From Defluviitaleaceae bacterium (GTDB taxonomy: Bacteria > Bacillota > Clostridia > Lachnospirales > WQUN01): a stretch of 64,000 nucleotides of DNA. Both the position numbers and the translations under genes were made by a program. Position 1 is the first letter of the stretch. Each line of letters begins with the position of its first letter. Of this stretch, positions 43,603-52,644 are shown piece by piece. A model generated the notes under the pieces. That model saw only the letters and a list, made by a program, of their open reading frames with translations, had not been told where the DNA came from and did not search any database. The stretch is from assembly GCA_009777845.1 (NCBI GenBank), contig WRLD01000002.1:62001-126000 (forward strand), written 5' to 3'.

Positions 43603-44307
43603 ATGGAACATTTATGCTTAGGTTTAATGTCGGGGATTCTTTCCCTTGCTGTCGTTTTTGTGTTGCTTGTTATCTTGTTAATGCAAAAACAATCACGCAA
43701 AAACGCAAAAAGAAAAGAAACACAAGCCCTTAACGGTATCGCGGCGGGTATAGGTGAACGGCTTCACGCCGTTTATCCTAGCTCAAAATGGAGATGGGTA
43801 TGCAGCCCTGTCGGGTTTGCCGTAAACGGCGGTATTGCGCGTATTGAGGTTATTGATGCTTCAGGCACTCAATACTTTATGGACGTTTGCTTGTCGGAAA
43901 ACGGCTACATGGCGCTGCATAAATTAAATGCAGTTGAGCTGCCTGTAATGTATACAGCCTTGAGCCCGAAAAATCAAGAGGAAACCGCTAATGAATTAAA
44001 TCCGCTCGACCCTGCTTCCGTAATAAAACCCAATGACAAAGAGAGCGTTGAAAAATGGTACAACATCGTACTTATCGACACGCTTACCACCCTAATTAAC
44101 GACCTTAACGCAAACGGCGAGGCTTGCCTTTTTATCGGCAAGGACGGAAAGGCGTATGTTGAGGAAAACGGCAGTAATTCCGCTGTTTATGATTTTGGCG
44201 AATTGCCTAGCGTGGATTTGTGGGGCTTTATCACAGAAAAACTTAGCAATTCAGGTTTGTTTGCCGAAGTGCAGGAGGAAAGCCGTATATTTATTTCTTG
44301 GGTATGA
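43603..44307 (+). CDS. Membrane-anchored protein of unknown function
   Basis: A 234-residue protein: one N-terminal membrane span (about 8-28), a short basic stretch (KQSRKNAKRKE), then a cytoplasmic domain (about 45-234) with KWRWVCSPVGFAVNGGIARIEVID, a low-complexity middle and a C-terminal half with EACLFIGKDGKAYVEENG. No domain was recognised. The ATG at 43603 with AGGGTG upstream is preferred to distant in-frame starts, because the terminator of ssb lies between. A small gene follows closely. Confidence 0.65.
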   Translation: MEHLCLGLMSGILSLAVVFVLLVILLMQKQSRKNAKRKETQALNGIAAGIGERLHAVYPSSKWRWVCSPVGFAVNGGIARIEVIDASGTQYFMDVCLSENGYMALHKLNAVELPVMYTALSPKNQEETANELNPLDPASVIKPNDKESVEKWYNIVLIDTLTTLINDLNANGEACLFIGKDGKAYVEENGSNSAVYDFGELPSVDLWGFITEKLSNSGLFAEVQEESRIFISWV

Positions 44308-44324
44308 CCCAAAGGAGGAGCAAA

Positions 44325-44489
44325 ATGGAAAATGATACGAGCTATATTCTATGTGGTCTTGCTAGCTCAGGCTGGTGTTACGAATGTGATGAGTGTATTT
44401 CTGATGAATATGACGATATTTTTATTGAAATAGCTGCTGAAGAACGTGAGCGGAGGAAAGCACGAGCCAATGAAAGTGCAATCCAATAA
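44325..44489 (+). CDS. Small acidic Cys-containing protein
   Basis: A 54-residue protein that starts after a strong AAAGGAGGAG. It has three cysteines close together (SGWCYECDEC) and a very acidic centre (DEYDDIFIEIAAEERERRK) that should form a helix. The cysteine spacing CxxCxxxC could bind a metal, but the set is incomplete for a standard zinc finger. It lies 17 bases after the preceding gene and a terminator follows. Function unknown. Confidence 0.6.
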   Translation: MENDTSYILCGLASSGWCYECDECISDEYDDIFIEIAAEERERRKARANESAIQ

Positions 44490-44510
44490 ATAAATTTGCG
44501 GTAAATCAAT

Positions 44511-44555
44511 GAAAACCCTTTCGGTGTAATTTAACTGATTGGGTTTTCGTTTTCT
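44511..44555 (+). terminator. Terminator upstream of the polymerase-like gene
   Basis: GAAAACCC and GGGTTTTC, eight pairs around a 22-base loop, then GTTTTCT. The loop is long, so the strength is uncertain. Confidence 0.6.
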
Positions 44556-44625
44556 AAAGGCACACAATAAACATAAGCCCTGAATTTCTATTTATATGGA
44601 AGCAGGCAGTTTACGGAGGTTAATT

Positions 44626-47600
44626 ATGGCGAAAAAGAAAATGTGCATGTACTACACATTCAAAACCGATATTTTCGGTAAAGTGAATATCAACGGCAGG
44701 GAGCTTCCCACCGTGAGCATTCTCAGCGGTCGCCTTGTCATCAACGCCGAGTGCTGTGATTTGCGTACAATAAAAGAACGCTATAATCCCGAAACGAAAG
44801 AACTCGCCCCATCTGGCGTAAACAGCATTTTTGCCGCCGAATCCGTTATGGCTATGCACTACGGAAAACGCAGGGAAGAAAACAGCAACGAAACCGCTAC
44901 AGAAACCGCCGCCACAACAGAACACAACACATTATACGACTTCATCACCGTAGACTGCTCCAGCGAAAACGATTCCAACGAGGCGAAGCAAATTAAAGAC
45001 CTGCTTTGTTATGACGGGCTGTATCTTCCGCTGTCTAAGCTGGAAGCTGTCGGCTACGTTCCGCACAACGAGGCAGAAATCGCGGAAATCGAGGGCGTAA
45101 AATATGTCCGTTACCGCGCCGCTATGCAAAGTGCTTCCGAAAACCGTCAATGCAAGCTAACCATGACGACCTACCAATGGGAGAGCTTCGCAAAAACAAT
45201 CAGCGGCAACGCACGCTATTTGTACGAGCCGACCCAAACAGCACAAAAGGCAATCGCACGGCAGGGCTTAGGCAAAACCAACGGCAATATAATAGAAAAT
45301 TTCAAATTCACTTTCGCCGCCGTTCCCGATTTAGAAACCGATATTTATTTTTCCGCTCGTTGTTACAGCGACACAAAAAACGAAATAACCACGGAAGCAA
45401 TTAACGCAAAACGAGTAGCCACGGACGGCTGTGGCTTTATTTCACCCGCCAAGGCTAAGGAGCTTGCAAATTTTTTGGAATTACCCTATCTGCCGTCGGC
45501 TTTTCAGGTACGCTATGGGCAGGTGAAGGGCATACTCCTTGTATTCGACTTCCAAAAATACAGCAGCGGCAAAATAAAAGAGGACATCTTGTTTACCGAT
45601 TCCATGCGGAAATCCGAATTTGACACCGAAAAAGCACAATTCCTTGTGGCAAACGTAAGCAAGCCGCCTCGCGGCTGTACTGAATGGAATTATCAAATGC
45701 TCACCACGCTAAATAATAGCCTTTCGTTCAGCGACATAGAGCCATATGTAGAGGAGCTTAAAGCCTACATGGAAAAAGCGTTATCCTGTCCCGAGGCCGC
45801 CTTAAAATTCCTTGGCATATTAGCCGATATTTCCACCCTAGACGGTGACGGCGAAAACGGCGAAAACGGCTACGACTGCGTGGACAAGGTTTCCGCTGTA
45901 ATTCAAGCAAACCCCCAGCTTGCAATGAATATCCGCTGGGTAAAGCAAAGCATTAAGCGAAAAATCGACCTTGTATCCAAAAAAATGCTGTTTGGCAAAA
46001 TCCCAATGCCGCAATCCGATGTGGCTATAATGGCTCCCGACCCGTTGGCTTTTTTCAACAGACTACGCCTTACAGCAAGCGGAGCGTACAGCTTCACGGA
46101 CGGCGAGCTGGTTGTGCCTACGCACAAACAGGCTACCGAGCTAGCAACGCGCGAGTTTTACCGCAACGGCTTTGAGGGCGAATTGCTCGCCTTTCGTAAT
46201 CCGCTGACACATCACGCCCAAATAAGAAAATTGCAATGCGTGAATTACAAAAATAGCGCGTATTGGTACAGGTTCTTAGGGCAAGTGGTTATGCTTAACG
46301 CACATGACGAAACTGCCGCAGGTATGGGCGGCGCGGATTTTGACGGCGATATGTGCATTATTTCACAGCTATTCACCGACAAATTTAAGCAAGCGGATTT
46401 TATTATTTACAATAACAACGACACAGGCGGCAAGCAAGTCAAGGTTATTTTAACAGAGCAAGCTGTACAGCGAGGCATACGCGCTAATCTGCAACAAAAT
46501 ATGCTGGGGATTATCTGCAATATCAATACCCGTTGCTTGGAGCTTCTGAACGACCCCTCGGCACTCCGTAAAATGGTGCTGTTGGCAGGGCATACGGAAA
46601 ACAGGAGCTTTGACGTAAAAGCTGTACCTCAAATGCCGTACAAGCCTAAATTCCAAGACGAGCAGACGGCTGTAGCCTACTTGGAAAATCTTAACCACCA
46701 GCTAACCACGCTGTCGGAGCTAGAGGTTGACCGCCCCAAGACAGGCTATATAAACCGTTTTTGTGCAAATCAACAAGAATACGCGCTGCCGTTTACGCCG
46801 TATTGGTTCGCGAAAATCAAGGGGCAGTTAGGAAAATTCCAGAACCGTCACGCAGAGGCTTTAAGCCAAAGCAGGCTCGGAGAAGCCGTTAGAACGCTTA
46901 CCAAAAGCTACAATGACGGCAAGCTAATCAAAACAATAAACGATACGCTTAAACACGGCCGCAGGTCAAACGACTTTTGGGTACAACGCACAATCGACAT
47001 GATGAGTGACGGCGATACCATTATGGCTAATGTTCAGCGTTTTGTGCAGGAGCAGATTCTTGATATGGAAATCGACATAGGCAGTTGCTTTTCCATAGTT
47101 GAATCATTAAAAGGCTCGTCCATATTAGACATGGACGAGGTAACACGCATAACGGAAAATGTTCGTTCCGTGTTCAAAGGCTACTGCCGCGAAATCGCAG
47201 GAAACATCAGGGCTATGAAAAACGGCGGCATAGACCGCGACGATTTTAATAATGCGCTGGAAAACACCATAAACAATAGCGGCGAACAGCTTCGCGCCAT
47301 ATCGTCAGACCGCGCCGCGCTTGCGTATACGGCTTATGTGCTGTCACTCGAAAACAGCTACGGCTCGCAGAGCTTTCCGTTTTTGACGGTGCTTGACGGC
47401 ATGGTTGCGTTATTGAACGATGTACGCGCTATAGATTACTACGAAATAAATCTACGCCGTGAAATCCCACGCGGTCAGGTGGAGTTGTTGGACTCCGCAG
47501 ATTACATCATAGTCTACAACCGACAATGCCGACTTCCCGAAAGGCTCGACCCAAGTAAAACCTATTTTGGCGATATGCCCTTACCGAACGGGCGATACGA

Positions 47601-48084
47601 ATTGTACCGCGGCATAAAAGGCGGCGTTTCGTTGATTGTTCCTAAGCCCGCAAGGGATAAGGCTAATGTCATACCGTTCAACGCTACCGCCGAATTTAGC
47701 CTAAAAATCAGCTATAAGGCTTCGGAGCTATCGCCCGACAACCAAAACGGCGGGCATGTAACGCAGTTAATGGCAAACAGCGGCGTTACCTTTCGTGAAA
47801 GCACAATAAAGGGCAACGTGCAATACTGCGTTTATGCGGGCGAGGCATGGGTAGGTACAGTCTTTGACGACCAAAGCAATGGCTGGGTATTGCGTAAGGA
47901 AATCGTTAAAACCTTGCTTGGCAATGAATACGTCCTTGTGGGCATACCCAAAACAGGCGTAAAAACCAATTCCAACTCGTTTACGACAAGCACAGGCAAG
48001 GCACGCTCCGCGCAGGTTTTGACATTTATAAAAGCGCAGGCAAAGCCTGTAGGGGAACGATTGCCGATTGCATCGGCAATGTAA
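44626..48084 (+). CDS. Single-chain RNA polymerase-like protein (DFDGD motif)
   Basis: A 1152-residue protein with the catalytic signature of double-psi-barrel RNA polymerases. D571, D573 and D575 lie in GGADFDGDM, preceded at the right distance by FRNPLTHHAQIRKLQCVN, which mirrors the RxPxxH element of beta-prime and of QDE-1/eukaryotic-type RNA-dependent RNA polymerases. Phage YonO is a single-chain relative with a DFDGD motif. The N-terminal 540 residues should hold the first barrel (MYYTFKTDIFGKV opens the protein); the C-terminal half is mainly helical. GGAGG six bases before the ATG at 44626 sets the start. A terminator follows, then a helicase gene. Whether the template is DNA or RNA cannot be told. 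Confidence 0.8.
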   Translation: MAKKKMCMYYTFKTDIFGKVNINGRELPTVSILSGRLVINAECCDLRTIKERYNPETKELAPSGVNSIFAAESVMAMHYGKRREENSNETATETAATTEHNTLYDFITVDCSSENDSNEAKQIKDLLCYDGLYLPLSKLEAVGYVPHNEAEIAEIEGVKYVRYRAAMQSASENRQCKLTMTTYQWESFAKTISGNARYLYEPTQTAQKAIARQGLGKTNGNIIENFKFTFAAVPDLETDIYFSARCYSDTKNEITTEAINAKRVATDGCGFISPAKAKELANFLELPYLPSAFQVRYGQVKGILLVFDFQKYSSGKIKEDILFTDSMRKSEFDTEKAQFLVANVSKPPRGCTEWNYQMLTTLNNSLSFSDIEPYVEELKAYMEKALSCPEAALKFLGILADISTLDGDGENGENGYDCVDKVSAVIQANPQLAMNIRWVKQSIKRKIDLVSKKMLFGKIPMPQSDVAIMAPDPLAFFNRLRLTASGAYSFTDGELVVPTHKQATELATREFYRNGFEGELLAFRNPLTHHAQIRKLQCVNYKNSAYWYRFLGQVVMLNAHDETAAGMGGADFDGDMCIISQLFTDKFKQADFIIYNNNDTGGKQVKVILTEQAVQRGIRANLQQNMLGIICNINTRCLELLNDPSALRKMVLLAGHTENRSFDVKAVPQMPYKPKFQDEQTAVAYLENLNHQLTTLSELEVDRPKTGYINRFCANQQEYALPFTPYWFAKIKGQLGKFQNRHAEALSQSRLGEAVRTLTKSYNDGKLIKTINDTLKHGRRSNDFWVQRTIDMMSDGDTIMANVQRFVQEQILDMEIDIGSCFSIVESLKGSSILDMDEVTRITENVRSVFKGYCREIAGNIRAMKNGGIDRDDFNNALENTINNSGEQLRAISSDRAALAYTAYVLSLENSYGSQSFPFLTVLDGMVALLNDVRAIDYYEINLRREIPRGQVELLDSADYIIVYNRQCRLPERLDPSKTYFGDMPLPNGRYELYRGIKGGVSLIVPKPARDKANVIPFNATAEFSLKISYKASELSPDNQNGGHVTQLMANSGVTFRESTIKGNVQYCVYAGEAWVGTVFDDQSNGWVLRKEIVKTLLGNEYVLVGIPKTGVKTNSNSFTTSTGKARSAQVLTFIKAQAKPVGERLPIASAM

Positions 48085-48102
48085 TACTATCCACATGAAT
48101 AC

Positions 48103-48147
48103 AGTCCTTAGAGGGTGTGCGTTACATTCCTCTAAGGGCTTTTTTTT
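48103..48147 (+). terminator. Terminator after the polymerase-like gene
   Basis: CCTTAGAGG, 14-base loop, CCTCTAAGG, then GCTTTTTTTT. Nine perfect pairs. Confidence 0.85.
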
Positions 48148-48174
48148 AATATTTTTATATTGGAGGGAAGTCAA

Positions 48175-51100
48175 ATGTCTGCCGCAAAGCTAATGAAAGT
48201 CACTTACTATGACGATAAAGCACAAATCGGGCTAGAGTGCTATAGCGACACCGTAGTCATTGAAAGCTGTGAAAAAATAAATTACATTGCCGCCGTAAGG
48301 CTTGGCGGTTATCCCGAATCGGTAAAGGGCATGGCTGACGCAATCTTTGGCGGCGGGGCTGTGGATTTTGAGATTGACGGCAAAATACAAAGGCTCGTCG
48401 GCAGGGTTAAGCAATATTATCGAGAATATAGCCATGATGGGCTTTATGCCGAGGCGGTTTTGCGTATACGCGATGAAGAACAGCGGCAAGCAAGCACCGC
48501 AGAGGCTAGTAATTCCAACAAAGAAAACGCTACCGATACGGGCAATGAACAACAAGCCGCCGCACCTCGCAAATGCTATATATTCTGCGGCTCGGGTAAT
48601 GACGAACAGCTTTTTGAGGAGGTGGACAAAAAGACCGCTGTTCCCTTAATCCCCGAGTTTAAAGACTATGTACTTTCAGAATTGCGGGAACGCAGGATTT
48701 TGAAGCCATTGCAAATCATCTCAATCCACGAGAAATTTGACGCATGGGTTTTGCATATGGTAGCGGAAGAAAAAAACATTATAGACACAATCAATGACGG
48801 CTTGAATTGCGGCGATATTTCTATCTCCGAGGCGGCGGTCACGGGCTTCCCAGAGGTTCACAGCGTTACACAATACTTAAATACGTTCGGGGTTCAGATT
48901 GCGGAGCGGATTAAGGGGCAGTTCAGCCCCTTGTTTGACCCTGCGGCAGAAGCGTTATCGCCAGAGGTGCTTGCCGTAAACGACTTTATTAAAGCAAATG
49001 CTGGCTACAGCCTATACGATGCACAGCTTGCGGTTGTCGAAAGCCATAAACGGTGCTTGGAACGCGGAAAGGTTACGCTGTGCATTGCGGAGTGCGGCTC
49101 GGGTAAATCCAAAATCGGCACAAGCGCGTTGCACGCATATCAGCAAAGGCTCAATTTTCGGCAATCCGATTCCGCCCAACACACCAAGCATTTTAATATC
49201 GTTTTATGTCCCAGCCATATGGCCAAAAAATGGGTACGTGAAATCGAGGAAGCCTTGCCTGATACCTTTGCCGTCATTGTTACAAGCATATCCGAGCTTA
49301 AAAAGGTTTATAAGGCTTATGAACGTGATACCCTGTCGTGTTACGTTATAATTACCAAGGAAAAAGCCCGTGACGGTTATATGCGCCGCCCTGCCGTAAA
49401 ATGGAACAAACGGCGCAGGGCGTTTATATGCCCTGATTGTTATGCGGCAATCAAAATGGAAATTATTGACTGCGGCGACAATCGCAGAGTAAACGCCGAC
49501 CCGTTTTTCTTTCGCAGGGAAAGCAAGAAAAACCACAAATGCGAGGCCTGCGGCTCGCTGCTGTGGACGGCATTATTGCCAGAACAGCAGAGCGAATGGG
49601 TAAAGGTTTCCGAATACGGCTTTGTTTATCGCCAAATGGCTTATATGTATTTAGACCATGCTAGAAAAAAGCCGCGGGTATATGACGAGCTTCTAGCCAT
49701 TGCCGACAATCCCGACTCGCATTTTCCAAGCGCAGGGGCATATAGGCGAGTTGCGCTTTCTACCTATATTAAAAGCAAAATGAAGGGCAAAATAGACGGC
49801 CTTGTCGTAGATGAATTGCATAACTATAACAACAATTCCGGTCAAGGCGATGCTATGGGCGAATTATTGCAGACAGCAAAAAAGGTCGTTGGCATGACTG
49901 CTACGCTTATAAACGGCTACAGCTCTGGCATATTCCATCTTTTGTACAGAATATCGCCGCGCTTAATGCTTCTTGACAACAAAAGCTACGAAAAGCCCCT
50001 TGATTTTAATACAGAGTACGGTGTCACGGAGTCAGTATACGAAATTGATGCGCCCGACTACAACGCCAACCGCCGCACGACTAAACGCAAAATGCGCGAG
50101 CGGCAACTGCCTGGGGTATCGCCGCTTGTATATTCGCGTTTTCTTATGGAAAGCGCGGCGTTCCTTTCGCTTAACGACATGGGAAAAAGCCTGCCAGAGT
50201 ATGAGGAAATTCCTATACAGCTTGAAATGAACACGGCTGTACGTAAGGAATACAATCGGATTGAGGGCGAGTTCAAGAGGATTCTCAAAAGCGAGAAAGA
50301 ACTCGCCGCTAAAATCCTCTCGACTTATTTGAATCTGCTGACAGTCTATCCAGACCAGCCCTACGGACATGAGCCTGTAAAATGCCCGAAAACTGGCTAT
50401 GAAATTATTGAGCCGGAGGACACATCAAGCATTGAGGAATTGCACGAGAAGGACGAGCATGTGCTGGACTTAGTGCGGAGCAAGAGCGAAAAAGGCGAGC
50501 GTGTTCTTATTTATACCAGTTGGGTCAGAATTGATACACAAGAAAAGCTCACAAGGCTGTTGACAGATGAGGGCTATCGCGTTGCTGTGCTTACCGCCGC
50601 CGTATCGCCGCAAAAAAGGGAGGAATGGGTAGACAAGCAGGTGCAGAGCGGAATTGATGTGGTAATTACTAATCCGTCCTTAGTGGAAACAGGGCTTGAC
50701 CTCAACGACTTCACCACCATAATTTTCTACAACATATCATACAAATTATTTACGCTGCGCCAGGCATCCCGCCGTTCATGGCGCATTAACCAACGCGCCC
50801 CGCGGATAGAGGTCTATTTCTTTTACTACGAAAACACCTTACAGCATAGGGCTATACGGCTTATGGCATCAAAGCTGGCTGTTGCGGGGGTTATTGAGGG
50901 TAACTTGACGGACGAGGGCTTGGCCGCCATGTCCGAATGTGAGGACATGACAACGGCACTGGCGCGGGAGTTAAGCAACGGCATTGAGGGCGAAATTGAG
51001 GATTTAGACGCTGTGTTTAAGAAAATGGCAATACTCAAGCCTGTGGCTGAAGCCCCGCAAGGCGTTGATGTCATTGAGGGTAACGCGGCTGTTATTGATT

Positions 51101-51312
51101 CTACTGTTGATGGGGCTACGGCTCTTTTTGATACGGACATTGGGGCGGCAACCGTTGCTACGCAAGCACCTATAGCCAACCGACCTAAGCAAGCCTCTGG
51201 CTTATTGGGCTTGCTGAGTACCCCGAAAACCAAAAGAACGCAGAAAAAGAAAGCCTCGTTTATATTGGAAAATCAAATGACATTGTTTGATTTAACTGAA
51301 TCTATAGCTTAG
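48175..51312 (+). CDS. SNF2/DEAD-type helicase with zinc ribbon
   Basis: A 1045-residue superfamily 2 ATPase. Walker A (CGSGKS, K311), Walker B DELH (546-549), motif III-like MTATLING, and C-terminal helicase motifs VVITNPSLVETGLDL and RQASRRSWRINQ (V and VI). Between Walker A and B sits a CxxC…CxxC zinc ribbon (C419, C422, C456, C459), giving a template or nucleic-acid contact. About 290 N-terminal residues are unrecognised. The ATG at 48175 follows GGAGGG, while an upstream TTG overlaps that site. It lies next to the polymerase-like gene, as SNF2 helicases sit with RNA polymerase in transcription recycling (RapA), though replication is equally possible. A very long hairpin starts at its stop codon. 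Confidence 0.85.
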   Translation: MSAAKLMKVTYYDDKAQIGLECYSDTVVIESCEKINYIAAVRLGGYPESVKGMADAIFGGGAVDFEIDGKIQRLVGRVKQYYREYSHDGLYAEAVLRIRDEEQRQASTAEASNSNKENATDTGNEQQAAAPRKCYIFCGSGNDEQLFEEVDKKTAVPLIPEFKDYVLSELRERRILKPLQIISIHEKFDAWVLHMVAEEKNIIDTINDGLNCGDISISEAAVTGFPEVHSVTQYLNTFGVQIAERIKGQFSPLFDPAAEALSPEVLAVNDFIKANAGYSLYDAQLAVVESHKRCLERGKVTLCIAECGSGKSKIGTSALHAYQQRLNFRQSDSAQHTKHFNIVLCPSHMAKKWVREIEEALPDTFAVIVTSISELKKVYKAYERDTLSCYVIITKEKARDGYMRRPAVKWNKRRRAFICPDCYAAIKMEIIDCGDNRRVNADPFFFRRESKKNHKCEACGSLLWTALLPEQQSEWVKVSEYGFVYRQMAYMYLDHARKKPRVYDELLAIADNPDSHFPSAGAYRRVALSTYIKSKMKGKIDGLVVDELHNYNNNSGQGDAMGELLQTAKKVVGMTATLINGYSSGIFHLLYRISPRLMLLDNKSYEKPLDFNTEYGVTESVYEIDAPDYNANRRTTKRKMRERQLPGVSPLVYSRFLMESAAFLSLNDMGKSLPEYEEIPIQLEMNTAVRKEYNRIEGEFKRILKSEKELAAKILSTYLNLLTVYPDQPYGHEPVKCPKTGYEIIEPEDTSSIEELHEKDEHVLDLVRSKSEKGERVLIYTSWVRIDTQEKLTRLLTDEGYRVAVLTAAVSPQKREEWVDKQVQSGIDVVITNPSLVETGLDLNDFTTIIFYNISYKLFTLRQASRRSWRINQRAPRIEVYFFYYENTLQHRAIRLMASKLAVAGVIEGNLTDEGLAAMSECEDMTTALARELSNGIEGEIEDLDAVFKKMAILKPVAEAPQGVDVIEGNAAVIDSTVDGATALFDTDIGAATVATQAPIANRPKQASGLLGLLSTPKTKRTQKKKASFILENQMTLFDLTESIA

Positions 51313-51475
51313 AGCCCATTTAATATCTCCATTCCGACATCTTTTCGGCAAATTTTCCATTATGCTTCGTCGGCGCAACCTTGCGTAATCTCTCCGTTAT
51401 GCGGCGGTTGCGCCTCCTCGCCTAACAAAAAATTTGCTCGAAAATCTGTCGAAAGCGAGATATTAAACAGGCTCT
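51311..51475. ncRNA. 165-nt nearly continuous hairpin
   Basis: Nested arms run almost the whole length: AGAGCC/GGCTCT, TTTAATATCTC/GAGATATTAAA, GACAT/CTGTC region, AAATTTT/AAAATTT, then GGCGCAACC/GGTTGCGCC, then TTGCGTAA/TTATGCGG with wobble pairs, closing on an eight-base loop. It begins inside the helicase stop codon and ends 22 bases before the next start. There is no open frame. It could be a structured RNA, a folded single-strand replication or transfer site, or a MITE-like insertion. Confidence 0.7.
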
Positions 51476-51497
51476 TATAAAATTGAAAGGTGGCATT

Positions 51498-52544
51498 ATG
51501 TCTAAACATTCCAAACATTCAAACGTATTCTACATTTATAGAAAAACTGGCGGGCAATTCGTCTTTGAAGCCGTCAAAAAAGCAAAAATCTGTAAAAACG
51601 ACCTCGGGCTGGATTTGTTCCAGTACGACAACGGCATTTACGAGGGCAGAACGGGCTGCAAGATTATGAGCATTAGGGAATTGCCCGACCTTGAAAGCAT
51701 ATTGGAAAAAATGGGCGGAGTTAATGGAGTTCATTCCATGATTAACGACCTTATAAAGACTACAGGTGAATCGCCTCGCTATACCCGCCCAGACGAACGA
51801 AAGAAAGATATTTTTCCGCAGCGTGAAAAGGACGAAAATAATATTTTCGCCAAGGACTCGCATGGCAAAAAGCACTATTATTCCAGATTCTATAACGAAA
51901 ACGGAATCGAGCTTTACGTCCGAAAAAATAAAACGGACGATTTTCGGCGGGTTTATGTAAATTGCGAGGGCTATATGCTTGATATTGGCTCGTATCAAAA
52001 TCTCGATACGGCTTTGGCATGGCTCGCAGGGCTTGAGAATGGCGTAAAATGCGAGGTTGAGCGTGCCTTTAATGAAAGCATGGCAGACCCGCAGAAATGG
52101 GCAGACCTTGGCTTTGCTAATATTTTAGGTCGTGCTGATGAAGCGAAAGCCCACAACGCGCATATTCGCGAAGCCCGCAAGCGAGAGAATGAACGGCGCG
52201 ATGCGGAATACGAGGCCGAGCGTAACGCCCAAGAACAAGCCGACAAAGCGGAATACGAGCAAGCAATAAAAACAGCGGAAGCAAAAATTCTGAATAGGCA
52301 GACGGTACAAAACGCCGATATTCAAGGTAAATCCCTAATAATGCAGCTTTTCAGAGAGCATAAAATATCCGTTCCGCTTAAAACGCAGGGCTGGATTATT
52401 AAGGCCTTGTGCGACATTTGCTTCAATGAAAATCGGGGGAAATGGTGTTATCACTACTACAAGAAAAGTAAGGATAGCACGGTATTTTCCGACTATTTGT
52501 TGCTGCTGGTGTCTGCGGTTCAAGAAAAACAGTCGAGGAATTAG
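51498..52544 (+). CDS. Unrecognised element protein with coiled coil
   Basis: A 348-residue protein. The N-terminal region (about 1-75; NVFYIYRKTGGQFVFEAVKKA, LPDLESILEKMGG) looks alpha/beta. A middle domain (about 115-180) begins KHYYSRFYNENGIELYVRK, then a charged helix (about 205-265; REARKRENERRDAEYEAE) and a C-terminal helical part. No known family recognised. The ATG at 51498 has AAAGGTGG upstream. The stop at 52544 is followed in the -1 frame by 33 protein-like codons, so the C terminus may be set by a frameshift (see the separate entry). First gene after the long hairpin. Confidence 0.65.
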   Translation: MSKHSKHSNVFYIYRKTGGQFVFEAVKKAKICKNDLGLDLFQYDNGIYEGRTGCKIMSIRELPDLESILEKMGGVNGVHSMINDLIKTTGESPRYTRPDERKKDIFPQREKDENNIFAKDSHGKKHYYSRFYNENGIELYVRKNKTDDFRRVYVNCEGYMLDIGSYQNLDTALAWLAGLENGVKCEVERAFNESMADPQKWADLGFANILGRADEAKAHNAHIREARKRENERRDAEYEAERNAQEQADKAEYEQAIKTAEAKILNRQTVQNADIQGKSLIMQLFREHKISVPLKTQGWIIKALCDICFNENRGKWCYHYYKKSKDSTVFSDYLLLLVSAVQEKQSRN

Positions 52545-52627
52545 CCTTGGACGCTTACAACGATGGAAATTTTATCTGGACGGATTCCAAACTTTCGGAA
52601 TTTGCAGCCAAGGAGGACGCAGCATGA
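52524..52627 (+). other. Possible -1 frame extension of the preceding gene
   Basis: At GAAAAAC (52524-52530) a shift back by one base would replace the last residues (QSRN) with TVEELALDAYNDGNFIWTDS and about 14 more residues, ending at TGA 52625. The stretch is acidic and protein-like, has no start codon with a ribosome binding site, and fills the gap before the next gene. Real frameshifting, a sequencing indel or a decayed gene are all possible. Confidence 0.4.
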
Positions 52628-52644
52628 CAGGATTGATAATATGA
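52624..52644 (+). CDS. Possible 6-codon leader cistron
   Basis: AAGGAGG, eight bases, ATG, MTGLII, then a TGA overlapping the ATG of the next gene (ATGA). The layout is the same as before agrB. Confidence 0.35.
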   Translation: MTGLII

